A stretch of 42,740 nucleotides of DNA from Nocardia suismassiliense (GTDB lineage: Bacteria; Actinomycetota; Actinomycetes; Mycobacteriales; Mycobacteriaceae): assembly GCF_900269665.1 (NCBI RefSeq), contig NZ_LT985361.1:144311-187050 (forward strand), in the 5' to 3' direction. The position numbers were made by a program, and so were the translations under genes. Shown piece after piece: positions 1 to 8,743 of the stretch. Position 1 is the stretch's first letter; each line of letters starts with the position of its first letter. Below the pieces are notes generated by a model. It was not told the DNA's origin, ran no database searches, and saw only the letters and a list, made by a program, of their open reading frames with translations.

Positions 1-185
1 GGGTGGGTGGGGTCGAGGGTGGCCAGGACGTTGCGGCCCAGCTCGGGTGGCATCACGATGGCGCTCAAGACGGAACCGGTGGTGACCATCGGGCGGCCGG
101 CCAGCAGTTGGACCGGGAGGCCGTACAGATTCCGGAGTTCGTGTGCGATTTCGAGGGGAGTCCGACAGCGCTCGAACATATTCAT
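1..185 (-). CDS. N-terminal part of an unrecognised protein, cut by the window edge
   Basis: A minus-strand frame opens at ATG 185 (second ATG at 179) and stays open for 61 codons to the window edge. It begins MNMFERCRTPLEIAHELRN and continues with VTTGSVLSAIVMPPELG. An AAAGGG element lies about 13 bases upstream of the start. It is divergent from the XRE gene at 334, leaving about 150 bases for two promoters. The composition suits a real coding frame and competes with plus-strand frames that look like shadows. I do not recognise the family. Because the gene is incomplete, both the call and the function are tentative. Confidence 0.5.
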   Translation of the reverse strand, partial: MNMFERCRTPLEIAHELRNLYGLPVQLLAGRPMVTTGSVLSAIVMPPELGRNVLATLDPTH

Positions 186-333
186 GGTCGCCGCCCTTTG
201 CTATCAAAGTTGCAGAAAGGCAACGGTATTCCATCCAGCGGTCAACGAGTCGTACGCAATGTCCCACTTCGGTCGATTGTGATGACTTAGCGTCGTACCC
301 TGAAACCCAGATGTAACAAAGGGAATTGGGTAC

Positions 334-1524
334 ATGGACGATTCGTCGATCGGCGTGCGCATCCGAATGTTCCGCGGCAAGGCGCTCACCCAGCGGCAAC
401 TCGCGGATACGGCCGGGGTCAGCGTCGACCTGGTGCGCAAGCTGGAGCAGGGCGGCCGCCAGACCGCCTCGATCGCCAGCCTGCAGAAACTGGCTCGCGC
501 ACTGGACGTGGACATCGCCGATCTCATCGGCAAACGCGCGGGCGTGCCGTCCAGTGACCCCGATGCGGGCATCGTCGCCATCCGGCGCGCACTGACGCCG
601 GTCGACGACCTGCTCGGTGAGACGAACGAAGAAGCGGCGATCAGTCTCGACGACGGCCGCCGCGCGGTCGATTACGCCTGGGGCGCCTACTGGGTCGGCC
701 GCTACGAACTACTCACCTCGATCCTCCCGTCCGGGCTGACCCAGTTGCGCGCCACCGTGCACGCCGCGCGCAACGGCTCCGTCGCGGTCGCCAATGAGTT
801 GCTGGCCCGGATGTATTGGGTCACCGGCTGTACCCTGGTGCACCTCGGTCAGACCGATCCGGCGTTCCTGGCGATCCGGCACGCGCTCGCGGCGGCGGAG
901 GAGGGCAACGACCCGCTACTGCTCGGCACCATCCGCGGCTCGGTCGCCTGGCAGCTGCTCGTGCAGGGCCGCTACGACGAATCACGCCGGGTGGCGTTGC
1001 GCGCGGCGACCGGGCTGGAGCCGACCGGCGACGTCACCCCGGCGCACCTGTCGGCCTACGGTTCGCTGGTCCTGCTCGGCGCGACCGCGGCGGGCCGGGC
1101 GCAGGCGGTACCCGAGGCGTTAGCACTGGTCGAGGCGGCGAACGAGGTCGCACTGCGGATCGGCACGGACCGCCGCGACTACGAAACCTATTTCGGCCCT
1201 TCGCAAGTCGTCATGCAGACGGTCGACGTCAACGTCTCCGCCGAGCGGTACGCCGAGGCCCTGGCCGCCGCGAAGGCCATGCCCGTCAACAGCGGGCTCC
1301 CGCAGGCCTGCCGCGCCCGCCACCTCACCGACACCGCCGTCGCGCTGACCCGCACCGGCCAGCACCGGCGCGCGCTCGACACGCTGCTCACCGCCGAACG
1401 GGTCGGCGGCCCCGACTGGCTCAAATACCAATCCCTGCCCCGGCACATCGTCTCCGAGCTGCTGGACCACGACCGCCGAGTCCCGTTGCGCGCCTTCGCC
1501 CGCCGCATCGGCGTCAACACCTGA
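334..1524 (+). CDS. XRE-family regulator with long helical C-terminal domain
   Basis: A 396-residue protein. Residues about 8-68 form a Cro/C1-type helix-turn-helix (motif LTQRQLADTAGVSVDLVRKL, then a recognition helix and ALDVDIADLIG). The remaining 320 residues are Ala- and Leu-rich helices resembling TPR repeats, an arrangement common in actinomycete regulators that sense a small molecule or peptide through the C-terminal part. The start is ATG 334, with AAAGGGA at 318-324. It stands alone, divergent from the truncated gene at 1-185 and convergent with the MerR gene. A second protein of the same design is encoded at 20996-22225; both share an FGP motif late in the C-terminal domain. No target is evident. 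Confidence 0.85.
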   Translation: MDDSSIGVRIRMFRGKALTQRQLADTAGVSVDLVRKLEQGGRQTASIASLQKLARALDVDIADLIGKRAGVPSSDPDAGIVAIRRALTPVDDLLGETNEEAAISLDDGRRAVDYAWGAYWVGRYELLTSILPSGLTQLRATVHAARNGSVAVANELLARMYWVTGCTLVHLGQTDPAFLAIRHALAAAEEGNDPLLLGTIRGSVAWQLLVQGRYDESRRVALRAATGLEPTGDVTPAHLSAYGSLVLLGATAAGRAQAVPEALALVEAANEVALRIGTDRRDYETYFGPSQVVMQTVDVNVSAERYAEALAAAKAMPVNSGLPQACRARHLTDTAVALTRTGQHRRALDTLLTAERVGGPDWLKYQSLPRHIVSELLDHDRRVPLRAFARRIGVNT

Positions 1525-1606
1525 CGACGGCAGGCCCGACCTCCGGTGAACGGCGCGGGCAAACCTCTCCCGTCGCATCGGGGACAACACCTGATCGACG
1601 GTGGGT

Positions 1607-1978
1607 CTACTTCGCCGCGAATGGTGCTGCGGCGCGGTCGATCACCTCGTCCAGGATCTCGCGCGAGCGGACGAGGTCGTCGATGGTGCGGTCGATCCGC
1701 TGCCGCTGGATCGTCAACTGGGCGACCAGCTCCGGGGTCGCGGATTCGTTCGGCCCACCGTCCACGTCGCGCATGCACGGCAGGAGCTGGCCGATGGTCT
1801 TGCTGTTCAGCCCGGCCGCGAAGAGTTCCTGGATGTGAATGACCCGGTCCACGGCCCGCTCGGAGTACTCTCGGTGCCCGCCGGGCGTGCGCTCGGACGC
1901 CAGCAGCAGTTGCTCCTCGTAGTAACGCAGCGACCGTTCGCTGACGCCGGTGCGCTTGGCCAGTTCCCCGATGCGCAT
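1607..1978 (-). CDS. MerR-family transcriptional regulator
   Basis: A 123-residue protein with the classic MerR N-terminus MRIGELAKRTGVSERSLRYY (winged HTH, residues 1-70), an RxxxGxRxY-like wing (TPGGHREYSE), and a C-terminal coiled coil of about 40 residues for dimerisation. There is no C-terminal cysteine cluster, so a metal sensor of the MerR/CueR type is unlikely; small regulators of this form usually sense organic ligands or redox state. It lies four bases downstream of the DUF1707 gene in the same direction and is almost certainly cotranscribed with it. The target is unknown. Confidence 0.9.
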   Translation of the reverse strand: MRIGELAKRTGVSERSLRYYEEQLLLASERTPGGHREYSERAVDRVIHIQELFAAGLNSKTIGQLLPCMRDVDGGPNESATPELVAQLTIQRQRIDRTIDDLVRSREILDEVIDRAAAPFAAK

Positions 1979-1982
1979 CCGG

Positions 1983-2684
1983 TCAGTGCCCCATCATGCG
2001 ACGCCAGTGCGCTATGAAGGGGTGCTTGGCGGTGACCGAACCGAATCGGACGCGGCCACGCACCACCAGGTGCAGTGGGCCGAGCGGGGGCCCGGTGCGG
2101 ACCTTGTTGTTCACGCTGGACCCGATCAGGTCGACCTCGTTGAGGTCGACGGTGGCCTCGGCAGGCACGATCAGCGTGAGCGAGCTGCAATAGTCGTCGA
2201 CGTTCAGTTCGACCACCTGGGTGGACATGATCGCCTCGGTGAAGTCGAGGGTCACGCCGGACAGCAAGCTGTTGAGGTGCAGCGACGGCGCGACATGCCA
2301 GGGCCCGCGCCTGCTCACGCCGGACAGGCGGGACCGAATCACGCCGCCAGGCACGGTGTTCGCACTCAGCGGTGGCGGTACCGGCCGGTGCTTGACGAAT
2401 GAGGGAGCGGTGTTCACGAAGGTGGACGGCGGCACGCTGGGCCGGCCGACCAGCCGGACGCCGGGCAGGTCGATCAGCACGGAGTTCAGTTCGCCGCGCG
2501 TCTTGGCGGCCAGCGCCGTGTCCATCCGCTCGGTGAACTCGCCGAGCGAGAGCATGCCGAGCCCGACGGCGCGCTGCAGCAGCTCACCGACGTGCTCGCG
2601 CTCGGCGTCGGATACGCGTAGATCCCGGTCGCCTATCGCGCCTCCGGAGCCGACGCCATTGGATACCGATTCGGGTCCGCCCAT
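1983..2684 (-). CDS. DUF1707 (SHOCT-like) protein with LiaF-like C-terminal region
   Basis: A 233-residue protein. Residues about 20-75 carry the DUF1707 pattern: RVSDAEREHVGELLQRAVG, then GMLSLGEFTERMDTALAAKT. A Pro-rich linker (residues 80-115) leads to a beta-rich domain with a repeated I/V-x-L pattern, like the cell-wall-stress domain of LiaF/VraT proteins. No membrane span is visible, so it is probably cytosolic. It is followed four bases later by the MerR gene. The gap of 76 bases from the response regulator upstream could hold a promoter, but read-through from the two-component operon is also possible. Function in this family is undefined; a cell-envelope signalling link is inferred only from the domains. 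Confidence 0.8.
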   Translation of the reverse strand: MGGPESVSNGVGSGGAIGDRDLRVSDAEREHVGELLQRAVGLGMLSLGEFTERMDTALAAKTRGELNSVLIDLPGVRLVGRPSVPPSTFVNTAPSFVKHRPVPPPLSANTVPGGVIRSRLSGVSRRGPWHVAPSLHLNSLLSGVTLDFTEAIMSTQVVELNVDDYCSSLTLIVPAEATVDLNEVDLIGSSVNNKVRTGPPLGPLHLVVRGRVRFGSVTAKHPFIAHWRRMMGH

Positions 2685-2760
2685 GATTCGAGATTACCGA
2701 TTCCAGCCCCGACATGTATCAGGGCAATCCCGGATGCCCGGGTACTACTTCGAGCGCGTC

Positions 2761-3432
2761 CTACTCGTCGAGACCCTGCTCGATCGCGTAGCGGGTGAGC
2801 TCGACCCGATTGGCCAACTGAAGTTTGCGCAGCGTCGCTTGGACGTGGTTCTCCACGGTCCGATGGCTCAGCCCCAGCCGCGACGCGATCTGCTTGGCGG
2901 ACAAGCCCTTCGCGACCATGCGCAGCACCTCGGTCTCCCGCTCGGTCAGGGCCGGGCGGTGCGGTTCGTCGGGCTCGGCCGGGGTGGTGGCCATGCGCCG
3001 GTACTCACCGAGCACCAGGCCCGCGAGTCCGGGTGTGAACACCGGCTGGCCCGCCGCCGTCGCGCGCACGGCCTCGATCAGCTCCGCCACCGACGCGCTC
3101 TTCACCAGGTAGCCCGAGGCCCCGGCCTTGATCGCGTCGAGCACGTCGTCGCGTTCGGCCGAGGCGGAGAGCACGAGCACCCGGCTGTCCGGCGAGACGC
3201 GCAGCACCTCGGCGGTGGCCTGCGCGCCGTTCCCGTCGGGCAGCTGCATGTCCATCAGCACCACCGCGGGCCGCACCGCCGCCGCCCGCCTGGTCGCGCT
3301 GCCGACCCCGTCCGCGGTGGCGGCCACCTCGAAGCCCGCCTCGGCGAGGTCGCGGGAGACGCCGTCGCGCCACATCGGGTGGTCGTCCACCACCATCACC
3401 GAAATTGCCTCGGCCGCAGCATCATCGGTCAC
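2761..3432 (-). CDS. NarL/LuxR-type response regulator (MacR-like)
   Basis: A 223-residue protein. The receiver domain (residues 10-130) has the acidic pair in VMVVDDHPMW, the phospho-acceptor Asp in VVLMDMQLPDG, and the conserved Lys in GYLVKSAS. A LuxR-type HTH (residues 155-220) carries LTERETEVLRMVAKGLSAKQ. The start is GTG 3432, supported by AGGAGGT about seven bases upstream. It follows the sensor kinase by 25 bases, so they form a cognate pair. The kinase resembles the MacS family, known from Streptomyces and Mycobacteriales. I looked for the Streptomyces MacR box (TGAGTAC-NN-GTACTCA) in this window without success, so regulon similarity is unproven. Confidence 0.9.
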   Translation of the reverse strand: MTDDAAAEAISVMVVDDHPMWRDGVSRDLAEAGFEVAATADGVGSATRRAAAVRPAVVLMDMQLPDGNGAQATAEVLRVSPDSRVLVLSASAERDDVLDAIKAGASGYLVKSASVAELIEAVRATAAGQPVFTPGLAGLVLGEYRRMATTPAEPDEPHRPALTERETEVLRMVAKGLSAKQIASRLGLSHRTVENHVQATLRKLQLANRVELTRYAIEQGLDE

Positions 3433-3457
3433 GGCGCACCTCCTGTTTCGTCGAACC

Positions 3458-4633
3458 TCATGTGCGCGGCACCCGGAATTCCCACTCGGTGCCGAAGCCG
3501 ACCCCGCCGTCGATCTCGGTGAGCAGATCGGCGGTGCCGCCGAGTGCGCCGATCCGGCCGACGATGGACCGCGAAACCCCGAGTCGCCCTTCGGCTTCCG
3601 CCTCGGCCAGCCGGCCCGGCGGGATGCCGACCCCGTCGTCGCGCACGCTGATCACCAGCTCGTCACCCGTGTCCTCCAGCAGCACATAGGCTTTCGCGTC
3701 GGGTCCGGCGTGCAGCGCGACGTTCGACAGTGCCGTCGCGACGGCCGCCGCGATCTCGGCCCCGGCCCACCGCCCGACCAGCACCGGATGGCCGGGCGTG
3801 GAGACGAACACCGACGGCGTCGCGTGCACAGTCAGCAACGGACGCAGATCGACCTCGGCGCCGCCGGAATCTCCTCGATCGGCCGTCTCGGTGATCAGCA
3901 CCCGCAGCGCCACTTCCTGTTCGGCGGCGCGCTGGGCCAATTCCTCGGTGGGCCCGCCGATCTCGGTGCCGCGCCGCTTGATGTAGCTGAGCACCTGCAG
4001 CACCCCGTCGTGCACCTCACGCGAAAGCCGTTCCCGCTCTTCGGTGGCCGCGGTGAGCCGGACCGCGCGTTCGAGCTGGTCCTGGGCGCGGCGCGCGGTG
4101 TTGGCCGCCAAACCCAGCGCCAGGCCGACGGAGACGAGCACCGGCACCGTCGCATCGGTCCACACGTCCTGCCCCCACTGATCGCGCACGGTCAGCGCGA
4201 CCGAGGCGATCAGCGCGCCGGACAGCACACCCGCGACCGGTCCGCGCAGGATCGCCGCGCCGATCACCGCATTGGTGGCCCACAGCGTGGTCGGCAGCGT
4301 CTGATGTCCGTGGTACCAGTCGTAGTCGGCGACCAGACGGGTCGCCGCCATCAACGCGATGACCACCACGTGATCACCGAACACCACCCAGACGCGGACC
4401 CGCCGTACCTCGGGAAACCGCCACTGCGACAACATGATCGCCGACGCACCGGACCAGACCGCCATCAAGGCGATGAGCACCCAGCTCAACCGCTGATTCT
4501 GGTAATAGGGCGCCGACGCGAACTGCTGCAGCACCGCGTAGAGCAGCGTCACCAGCCGCAACGCCTGCGCGGCCCGCCACAGCGGGGTCGTCGCCACGTC
4601 GGACGAGTGCGGCTCAGCCCCTCGGCGCACCAT
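3458..4633 (-). CDS. macS: MacS-like sensor histidine kinase (DUF5931 type)
   Basis: A 391-residue membrane kinase. Five or six hydrophobic segments occupy residues about 20-190, forming the DUF5931-type sensor. The dimerisation/phospho-acceptor helix has the His in RLSREVHDGVLQVLSY. The ATPase region shows an N-box (ATALSNVALHAG), a G1 box (VRDDGVGIPPG) and a G2-like region near the C-terminus (EGRLGVSRSIVGRIGALGG), typical of HPK7/NarX-like kinases. It starts five bases after the transporter stop and precedes its response regulator by 25 bases. No periplasmic ligand domain is visible, so it probably senses a signal in or near the membrane. The gene symbol is by family resemblance. Confidence 0.85.
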   Translation of the reverse strand: MVRRGAEPHSSDVATTPLWRAAQALRLVTLLYAVLQQFASAPYYQNQRLSWVLIALMAVWSGASAIMLSQWRFPEVRRVRVWVVFGDHVVVIALMAATRLVADYDWYHGHQTLPTTLWATNAVIGAAILRGPVAGVLSGALIASVALTVRDQWGQDVWTDATVPVLVSVGLALGLAANTARRAQDQLERAVRLTAATEERERLSREVHDGVLQVLSYIKRRGTEIGGPTEELAQRAAEQEVALRVLITETADRGDSGGAEVDLRPLLTVHATPSVFVSTPGHPVLVGRWAGAEIAAAVATALSNVALHAGPDAKAYVLLEDTGDELVISVRDDGVGIPPGRLAEAEAEGRLGVSRSIVGRIGALGGTADLLTEIDGGVGFGTEWEFRVPRT

Positions 4634-4638
4634 CGAAC

Positions 4639-5907
4639 TCAGTCCTTCGGCGCGCGCTCATCGGGTGCCGGATAGACGATCCCGGATTCTTTCGCTTCTT
4701 CCTTCGCCAGGGTCGCCGCCACATCGAAGCGTCCGGGCTCCGGCTCGTCCGGCTCGGCGTCGTATAGGTCCTCGCCGGTCTGTAGTTCTCCGAACATCTC
4801 CTCCGGACTGTCCGAAAGCAGTGACCGGATAGCGGTATTCATCACCGCGACCAGCGGCACCGCGAGCAGACCGCCCGCGATCCCGCCGAGCACCACGCCC
4901 GCGGTGATCGCGAGCACCACCGCCAGCGGATGGATGCTCACCGCGCGCCCCAGCAGCAGTGGTTGCAGCACATGCCCTTCCAGCTGCATCACCGCGATGA
5001 TGATGCCGAGCACGATCAGCGACGTGATGAGCCCCTTGGTCACCAGCGCGATGAACACCGCGACGAACCCCGCCACGAACGCACCGATGATCGGGATGAA
5101 CGCGCCGATGAATACCAGCGAGGCCAGCGGAAGGGCCAGCGGCACACCGAGAATGCCGAGCCCGGTGCCGATGCCGATGGCGTCCACCGCCGCGACGGCC
5201 ACGGTGGCGCGCACGAACCCGACTAGCGTGCCGAACCCGAGCTGCCCGGCCGTGCGCACCCGCTCGCGCTGCGGCGTCGGCACGATCCTGGTGACGAACC
5301 GCCAGATCTGATCGCCGCCGTAAAGGAAGAAGATGAGGATGAACAGGGTCAGAAAGAGACCGGTGAGCAGCTCGGCGAGCACCGTCGCGGTGGTCAGTGC
5401 GCCGCTGGTGAGCCGGTCCTGATTGGACTGGATCGTCTTGATGATCTGGTCACCGGCATTGCGGATCTGATCGTTGCTCAGATGCGGCGGCCCGGTGATC
5501 AGCCAATCCTGGATCTTGTGAATGCTGTTGGTGAACTCGTCGGACAGCTGCGGCACGCCGGCCACGAACTGCTCGACGACGAAGGTCATCACGCCCGCCA
5601 CCAGGCCGAGCGACCCGACCAGTGCGACGAACACACCCACCGGACGCGGCACCCCGAGCCGCTGCAACCAGTCCACCAGCGGCGCCAGCAGCGCGGCCGC
5701 GAGCAGCGCGATGGCGAGCGGAATGACCACCGTCGCCAGCTTCTGCACGATCGCGGCGAACGCGAGCACCACCGCGAACAGGACCAGCAGCCGCCAGCCC
5801 CACTCCGCCGACACCCGCACGATCGGGTGTACCGAGTCCGCGGCGGGCCGGGTCAGGGCGGCTTTCCGCTTCGGGCTTGCCTTGGGGTCCGTCACCTGGC
5901 CGAGCAT
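4639..5907 (-). CDS. AI-2E family (UPF0118/TqsA-like) transporter
   Basis: A 422-residue integral membrane protein. An N-terminal pair of hydrophobic segments is followed by a soluble loop (residues about 125-190), then five to six closely packed spans containing the family signature region GIPLALPLASLVFIGAFIPI-like. The C-terminus (about 70 residues) is acidic and cytosolic. Family members have been linked to autoinducer-2 export or to Na+(Li+)/H+ antiport, so the substrate cannot be named. It is the first gene of an operon with the MacS/MacR-like pair, suggesting that the kinase monitors the membrane state or a ligand this protein moves. The promoter must lie in the 114-base gap shared with the divergent cyclase gene. 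Confidence 0.85.
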   Translation of the reverse strand: MLGQVTDPKASPKRKAALTRPAADSVHPIVRVSAEWGWRLLVLFAVVLAFAAIVQKLATVVIPLAIALLAAALLAPLVDWLQRLGVPRPVGVFVALVGSLGLVAGVMTFVVEQFVAGVPQLSDEFTNSIHKIQDWLITGPPHLSNDQIRNAGDQIIKTIQSNQDRLTSGALTTATVLAELLTGLFLTLFILIFFLYGGDQIWRFVTRIVPTPQRERVRTAGQLGFGTLVGFVRATVAVAAVDAIGIGTGLGILGVPLALPLASLVFIGAFIPIIGAFVAGFVAVFIALVTKGLITSLIVLGIIIAVMQLEGHVLQPLLLGRAVSIHPLAVVLAITAGVVLGGIAGGLLAVPLVAVMNTAIRSLLSDSPEEMFGELQTGEDLYDAEPDEPEPGRFDVAATLAKEEAKESGIVYPAPDERAPKD

Positions 5908-6021
5908 AACCAGCGCAGCGGCCCATTGTCCGTCCTCAGCGTGCGCCGAGCCGGACGAATGCCAGGCCGCCGGACAGCGCCGCGGGGAACCTCACATGAT
6001 CGAAACGCTAGATTGTTGGTT

Positions 6022-7575
6022 GTGTCAGCGCCCTTGGAAGCGGTCAAACAGACCATGCGAACGCGCTGGCCGCTGTACCTGACATCGATGCTGCTGGCCA
6101 ATGCCTTCGGTGCGGTGCTGGTGTGGGCCTTCATCCAGTACGGGCTGCCGGTCCCCGAGGGCGCGCCCGACGGTGCCAGGAGCACCGGCCTGCTCGTGCC
6201 CGCCCTGGTGTTCGTCACCGGCGGCTTGCTGAGCATGGTCGCGTCCGCGCTGATGCTGCGCCCGGTGATGCGCTGGCAGATGCGCGGCGGACCACCGAGC
6301 CGCCAAGAGCAGATGGCCGCGCTGCACGCCCCGCTGCGGCAGGCCATCCTGCACCTGGCGCTGTGGCTGATCGGCGGAGCGATCCTCGCCCTGCTGATCA
6401 TCTCCGAAGAGCCCAAACTGGCCGGCGCCGTCATCGTCACCCTGTGTATGGCCGCGACCATCGTGTTCGGCTTCACCTACATGCTCGGCGAACGCATCCT
6501 TCGCCCGGTCGCCGCAGCGGCCCTGACCGCAGGCACCTTCGATCACACCTTGACCCCGGGCGTCGGCACCCGGATGGCAATGACCTGGGGCATGGGCACT
6601 TTCGCCCCCACCATCGCCATCGTGCTGCTGTGTATCACGCAGATCTCCTCGGACGTGAAATTCTCCGCCCAGTCGCTGGCCATCTCCATCCTGCTGCTCT
6701 GCGGCGTGGTGATCCTGCAGGCGCTGGCGCTGTCCATGCTCACCGGCTCCAGCATCTCCGACCCGGTGCGACAGCTCAGCCAGGCCATCGACCGGGTGCA
6801 GGAGGGCGCGCGCGACGTCCAGGTCGAGGTGTTCGACGGCAGCGAGATCGGGCTGCTGCAGGTCGGCTTCAACCGGATGATGGAAGAAGCCGCCAAGCGC
6901 CGCCAGCTGCAGGAACTGTTCGGTCAGCACGTCGGCGAGGAGGTCGCCCAGCGCGCACTCGACTACGGCACCGAGCTCGGCGGGGAGACCAGGTTCGTCG
7001 CCGTGCTGTTCGTCGACATGGTCGGCTCCACCGCGACCGCCGCCGAACGCCCGCCGACCGAGGTGGTCAGCCTGCTCAACGAGTTCTTCCGGATCGTGGT
7101 CGACGTCATCGACCGGCACAACGGCTTCGTGAACAAGTTCGTCGGCGACGCGGCGCTGGCCATCTTCGGCGCACCGCTGGACCGGCCGGACGCACCGACC
7201 GCCGCGCTGGCCGCGGCCCGCGAGCTGCGCGCGGTGCTGCGCGAAGTGCCCGGCCTCGACATCGGTATCGGCGTCTCGGCGGGATTGGCCGTCGCCGGAA
7301 ATATCGGGGCGGCGAATCGTTTCGAATACACGGTGATCGGCGATCCGGTCAACGAGGCGTCCCGGCTGACCGAGCTCGCCAAAGACCAGCCCGGCCGCAC
7401 CTTGGCCTCCGGCAGCGCGCTGTATTTCGCCGAGGAAAGCGAGCAGGACAAGTGGGAAACCGGCGACGAGGTACAGCTGCGCGGGCGGCGCCGAAAAACG
7501 CTGCTCGCCTACCCCAGAGCAGAGCTCGACGCGCCGAAACCTACCGACGCCGAAACAGTACGTTCGTTAGGCTGA
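6022..7575 (+). CDS. Membrane-anchored class III adenylate cyclase with HAMP domain
   Basis: A 517-residue protein of the Rv1318c/Rv1319c/Rv1320c/Rv3645 design. Six hydrophobic spans (residues about 12-245) are followed by a HAMP domain (about 245-300) and a C-terminal cyclase domain. Catalytic residues are present: metal-binding Asp332 (FVDMVGST) and Asp376 (KFVGD), base-contacting Lys372, and transition-state residues Asn444 and Arg448 (VNEASR). The second base-contacting position is Thr437 instead of Asp, the class IIIb signature. Start GTG 6022 is chosen; TTG 6013 and ATG 6055 are alternatives. The next gene begins four bases after the stop. It probably makes cAMP in response to a membrane signal passed through HAMP. 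Confidence 0.88.
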   Translation: MSAPLEAVKQTMRTRWPLYLTSMLLANAFGAVLVWAFIQYGLPVPEGAPDGARSTGLLVPALVFVTGGLLSMVASALMLRPVMRWQMRGGPPSRQEQMAALHAPLRQAILHLALWLIGGAILALLIISEEPKLAGAVIVTLCMAATIVFGFTYMLGERILRPVAAAALTAGTFDHTLTPGVGTRMAMTWGMGTFAPTIAIVLLCITQISSDVKFSAQSLAISILLLCGVVILQALALSMLTGSSISDPVRQLSQAIDRVQEGARDVQVEVFDGSEIGLLQVGFNRMMEEAAKRRQLQELFGQHVGEEVAQRALDYGTELGGETRFVAVLFVDMVGSTATAAERPPTEVVSLLNEFFRIVVDVIDRHNGFVNKFVGDAALAIFGAPLDRPDAPTAALAAARELRAVLREVPGLDIGIGVSAGLAVAGNIGAANRFEYTVIGDPVNEASRLTELAKDQPGRTLASGSALYFAEESEQDKWETGDEVQLRGRRRKTLLAYPRAELDAPKPTDAETVRSLG

Positions 7576-7579
7576 CCTG

Positions 7580-8668
7580 GTGACGGCCAACGGGGAACCG
7601 GCAGGAGATCCTGCGCCGCCTCCCACGACCGACGGCCGCCGTGGCAAATTCTGGTGGGTCAAATGGGTGCTCGGGGTCGCCCTGCTGGCCTTGTTGATCG
7701 CCGAGGGCATCTACCTATGGCCGCGACTGCACGAATCGTGGCGCAAACTCAGCGACATTCACTGGGGGTGGGTCGCCGCCTGTATTTGGTTACAGGCCTT
7801 GTCGATGAGCGGATTCGGGCGGGTGCAGAAACAGCTGCTGCACGCCGGGGGTGTCGAGGTAAGTCAGCGTAAATCTGTCGCGGTGGTCTACGGCGCCACC
7901 GCCATGTCCGTCACACTTCCCGCAGGTCAGGTGTTTTCCACCGCCTTCACCTACCGCCAGACCAGGCGGTTCGGCGCGAGTCCGATCGTCGCGTCCTGGC
8001 AGTTGGTGTTCTCCGGCGTGGTCGCCGCGGCGGGGCTCGCGTTGCTCGGGGTGGGTGGCACGTTCCTGTCCGGCGGCAGCATCGGGCCGTTCAAACTGAT
8101 CCTGTCGCTGGCCGCGGTGGTCGCGGTGGTGTGGGTCGGCAACTATGTCTCGCGCAATCCAGGGTCGCTGGAGTCGCTGCTGCGTAAGGCGCTCGCCCTG
8201 GTCAATCGGCTACGCAAGCGGCCGGCCGACCAGGGCGCGGGCAAGGTCGGCGAAGTGCTGGCGCAGTTGGAGTCGGTGGATCTCGGCAAGCGCGACGGTT
8301 CCCTGGTCGGGCTGTGGGCGCTGGTGCACCGGTTCGCCGACGTGGCCTGCCTCGGCGCCGCCTGTTATGCCGTCGGCGCGGATGCCCGGCTGGCCGGGCT
8401 GCTGCTGGCGTTCGCCGTGGGTAAGGCGGTCGGCTCGATTCCCTTCGCGCCCGGCGGGATCGTCTATGTCGACGCGACACTCATCTACGGCCTCACCGCG
8501 GCCGCCGGACTACCCGCCGCGCAGGCGGTCGCGGCGGCGTTCGTGTACCGGCTGGTGAGCTTCATCCTGGTCGCGATCGTCGGCTGGATCGTCTTCCTGT
8601 TCCTGTTCCGCACCCCGCAGGACGACGACGCCGAGTACGAGAAGGAATTCTCCCAGCGCCGGTTCTGA
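7580..8668 (+). CDS. YbhN/UPF0104-type integral membrane protein
   Basis: A 362-residue protein with about eight membrane spans, of the family related to the flippase part of lysylphosphatidylglycerol synthase (MprF N-terminal domain). The conserved stretch PGGIVYVDATLIYGL near residue 292 and the QxxSMSGFGRVQKQLL region near residue 75 fit this family. There is no C-terminal synthase domain, so aminoacyl-lipid synthesis is not expected; transport or flipping of a lipid is the usual inference. It starts at GTG 7580, four bases after the cyclase stop, so the two are probably cotranscribed. The last 20 residues are charged and cytosolic. Confidence 0.82.
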   Translation: MTANGEPAGDPAPPPTTDGRRGKFWWVKWVLGVALLALLIAEGIYLWPRLHESWRKLSDIHWGWVAACIWLQALSMSGFGRVQKQLLHAGGVEVSQRKSVAVVYGATAMSVTLPAGQVFSTAFTYRQTRRFGASPIVASWQLVFSGVVAAAGLALLGVGGTFLSGGSIGPFKLILSLAAVVAVVWVGNYVSRNPGSLESLLRKALALVNRLRKRPADQGAGKVGEVLAQLESVDLGKRDGSLVGLWALVHRFADVACLGAACYAVGADARLAGLLLAFAVGKAVGSIPFAPGGIVYVDATLIYGLTAAAGLPAAQAVAAAFVYRLVSFILVAIVGWIVFLFLFRTPQDDDAEYEKEFSQRRF

Positions 8669-8743
8669 GCTCGGCCCATCCCGGAACACGCAGCCCCGCA
8701 GGCGCTTCACATTTGACCAGGACCGGCCAACTACGCTTGCCGC

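Noticed and set aside
2685..2760. MacR-type operator near the two-component genes
   Set aside because: A GGGTACTAC stretch is reminiscent, but it lacks the inverted TGAGTAC-NN-GTACTCA layout.
3128..4675. Long plus-strand open frame of about 515 codons
   Set aside because: It lies opposite the sensor kinase and response regulator genes and reads as Arg/Gln/His-rich shadow sequence.
5482..6021. Upstream extension of the cyclase reading frame
   Set aside because: The open frame extends far upstream of 6022, but it runs antisense to the transporter gene and has Arg/His/Gln-rich shadow composition.
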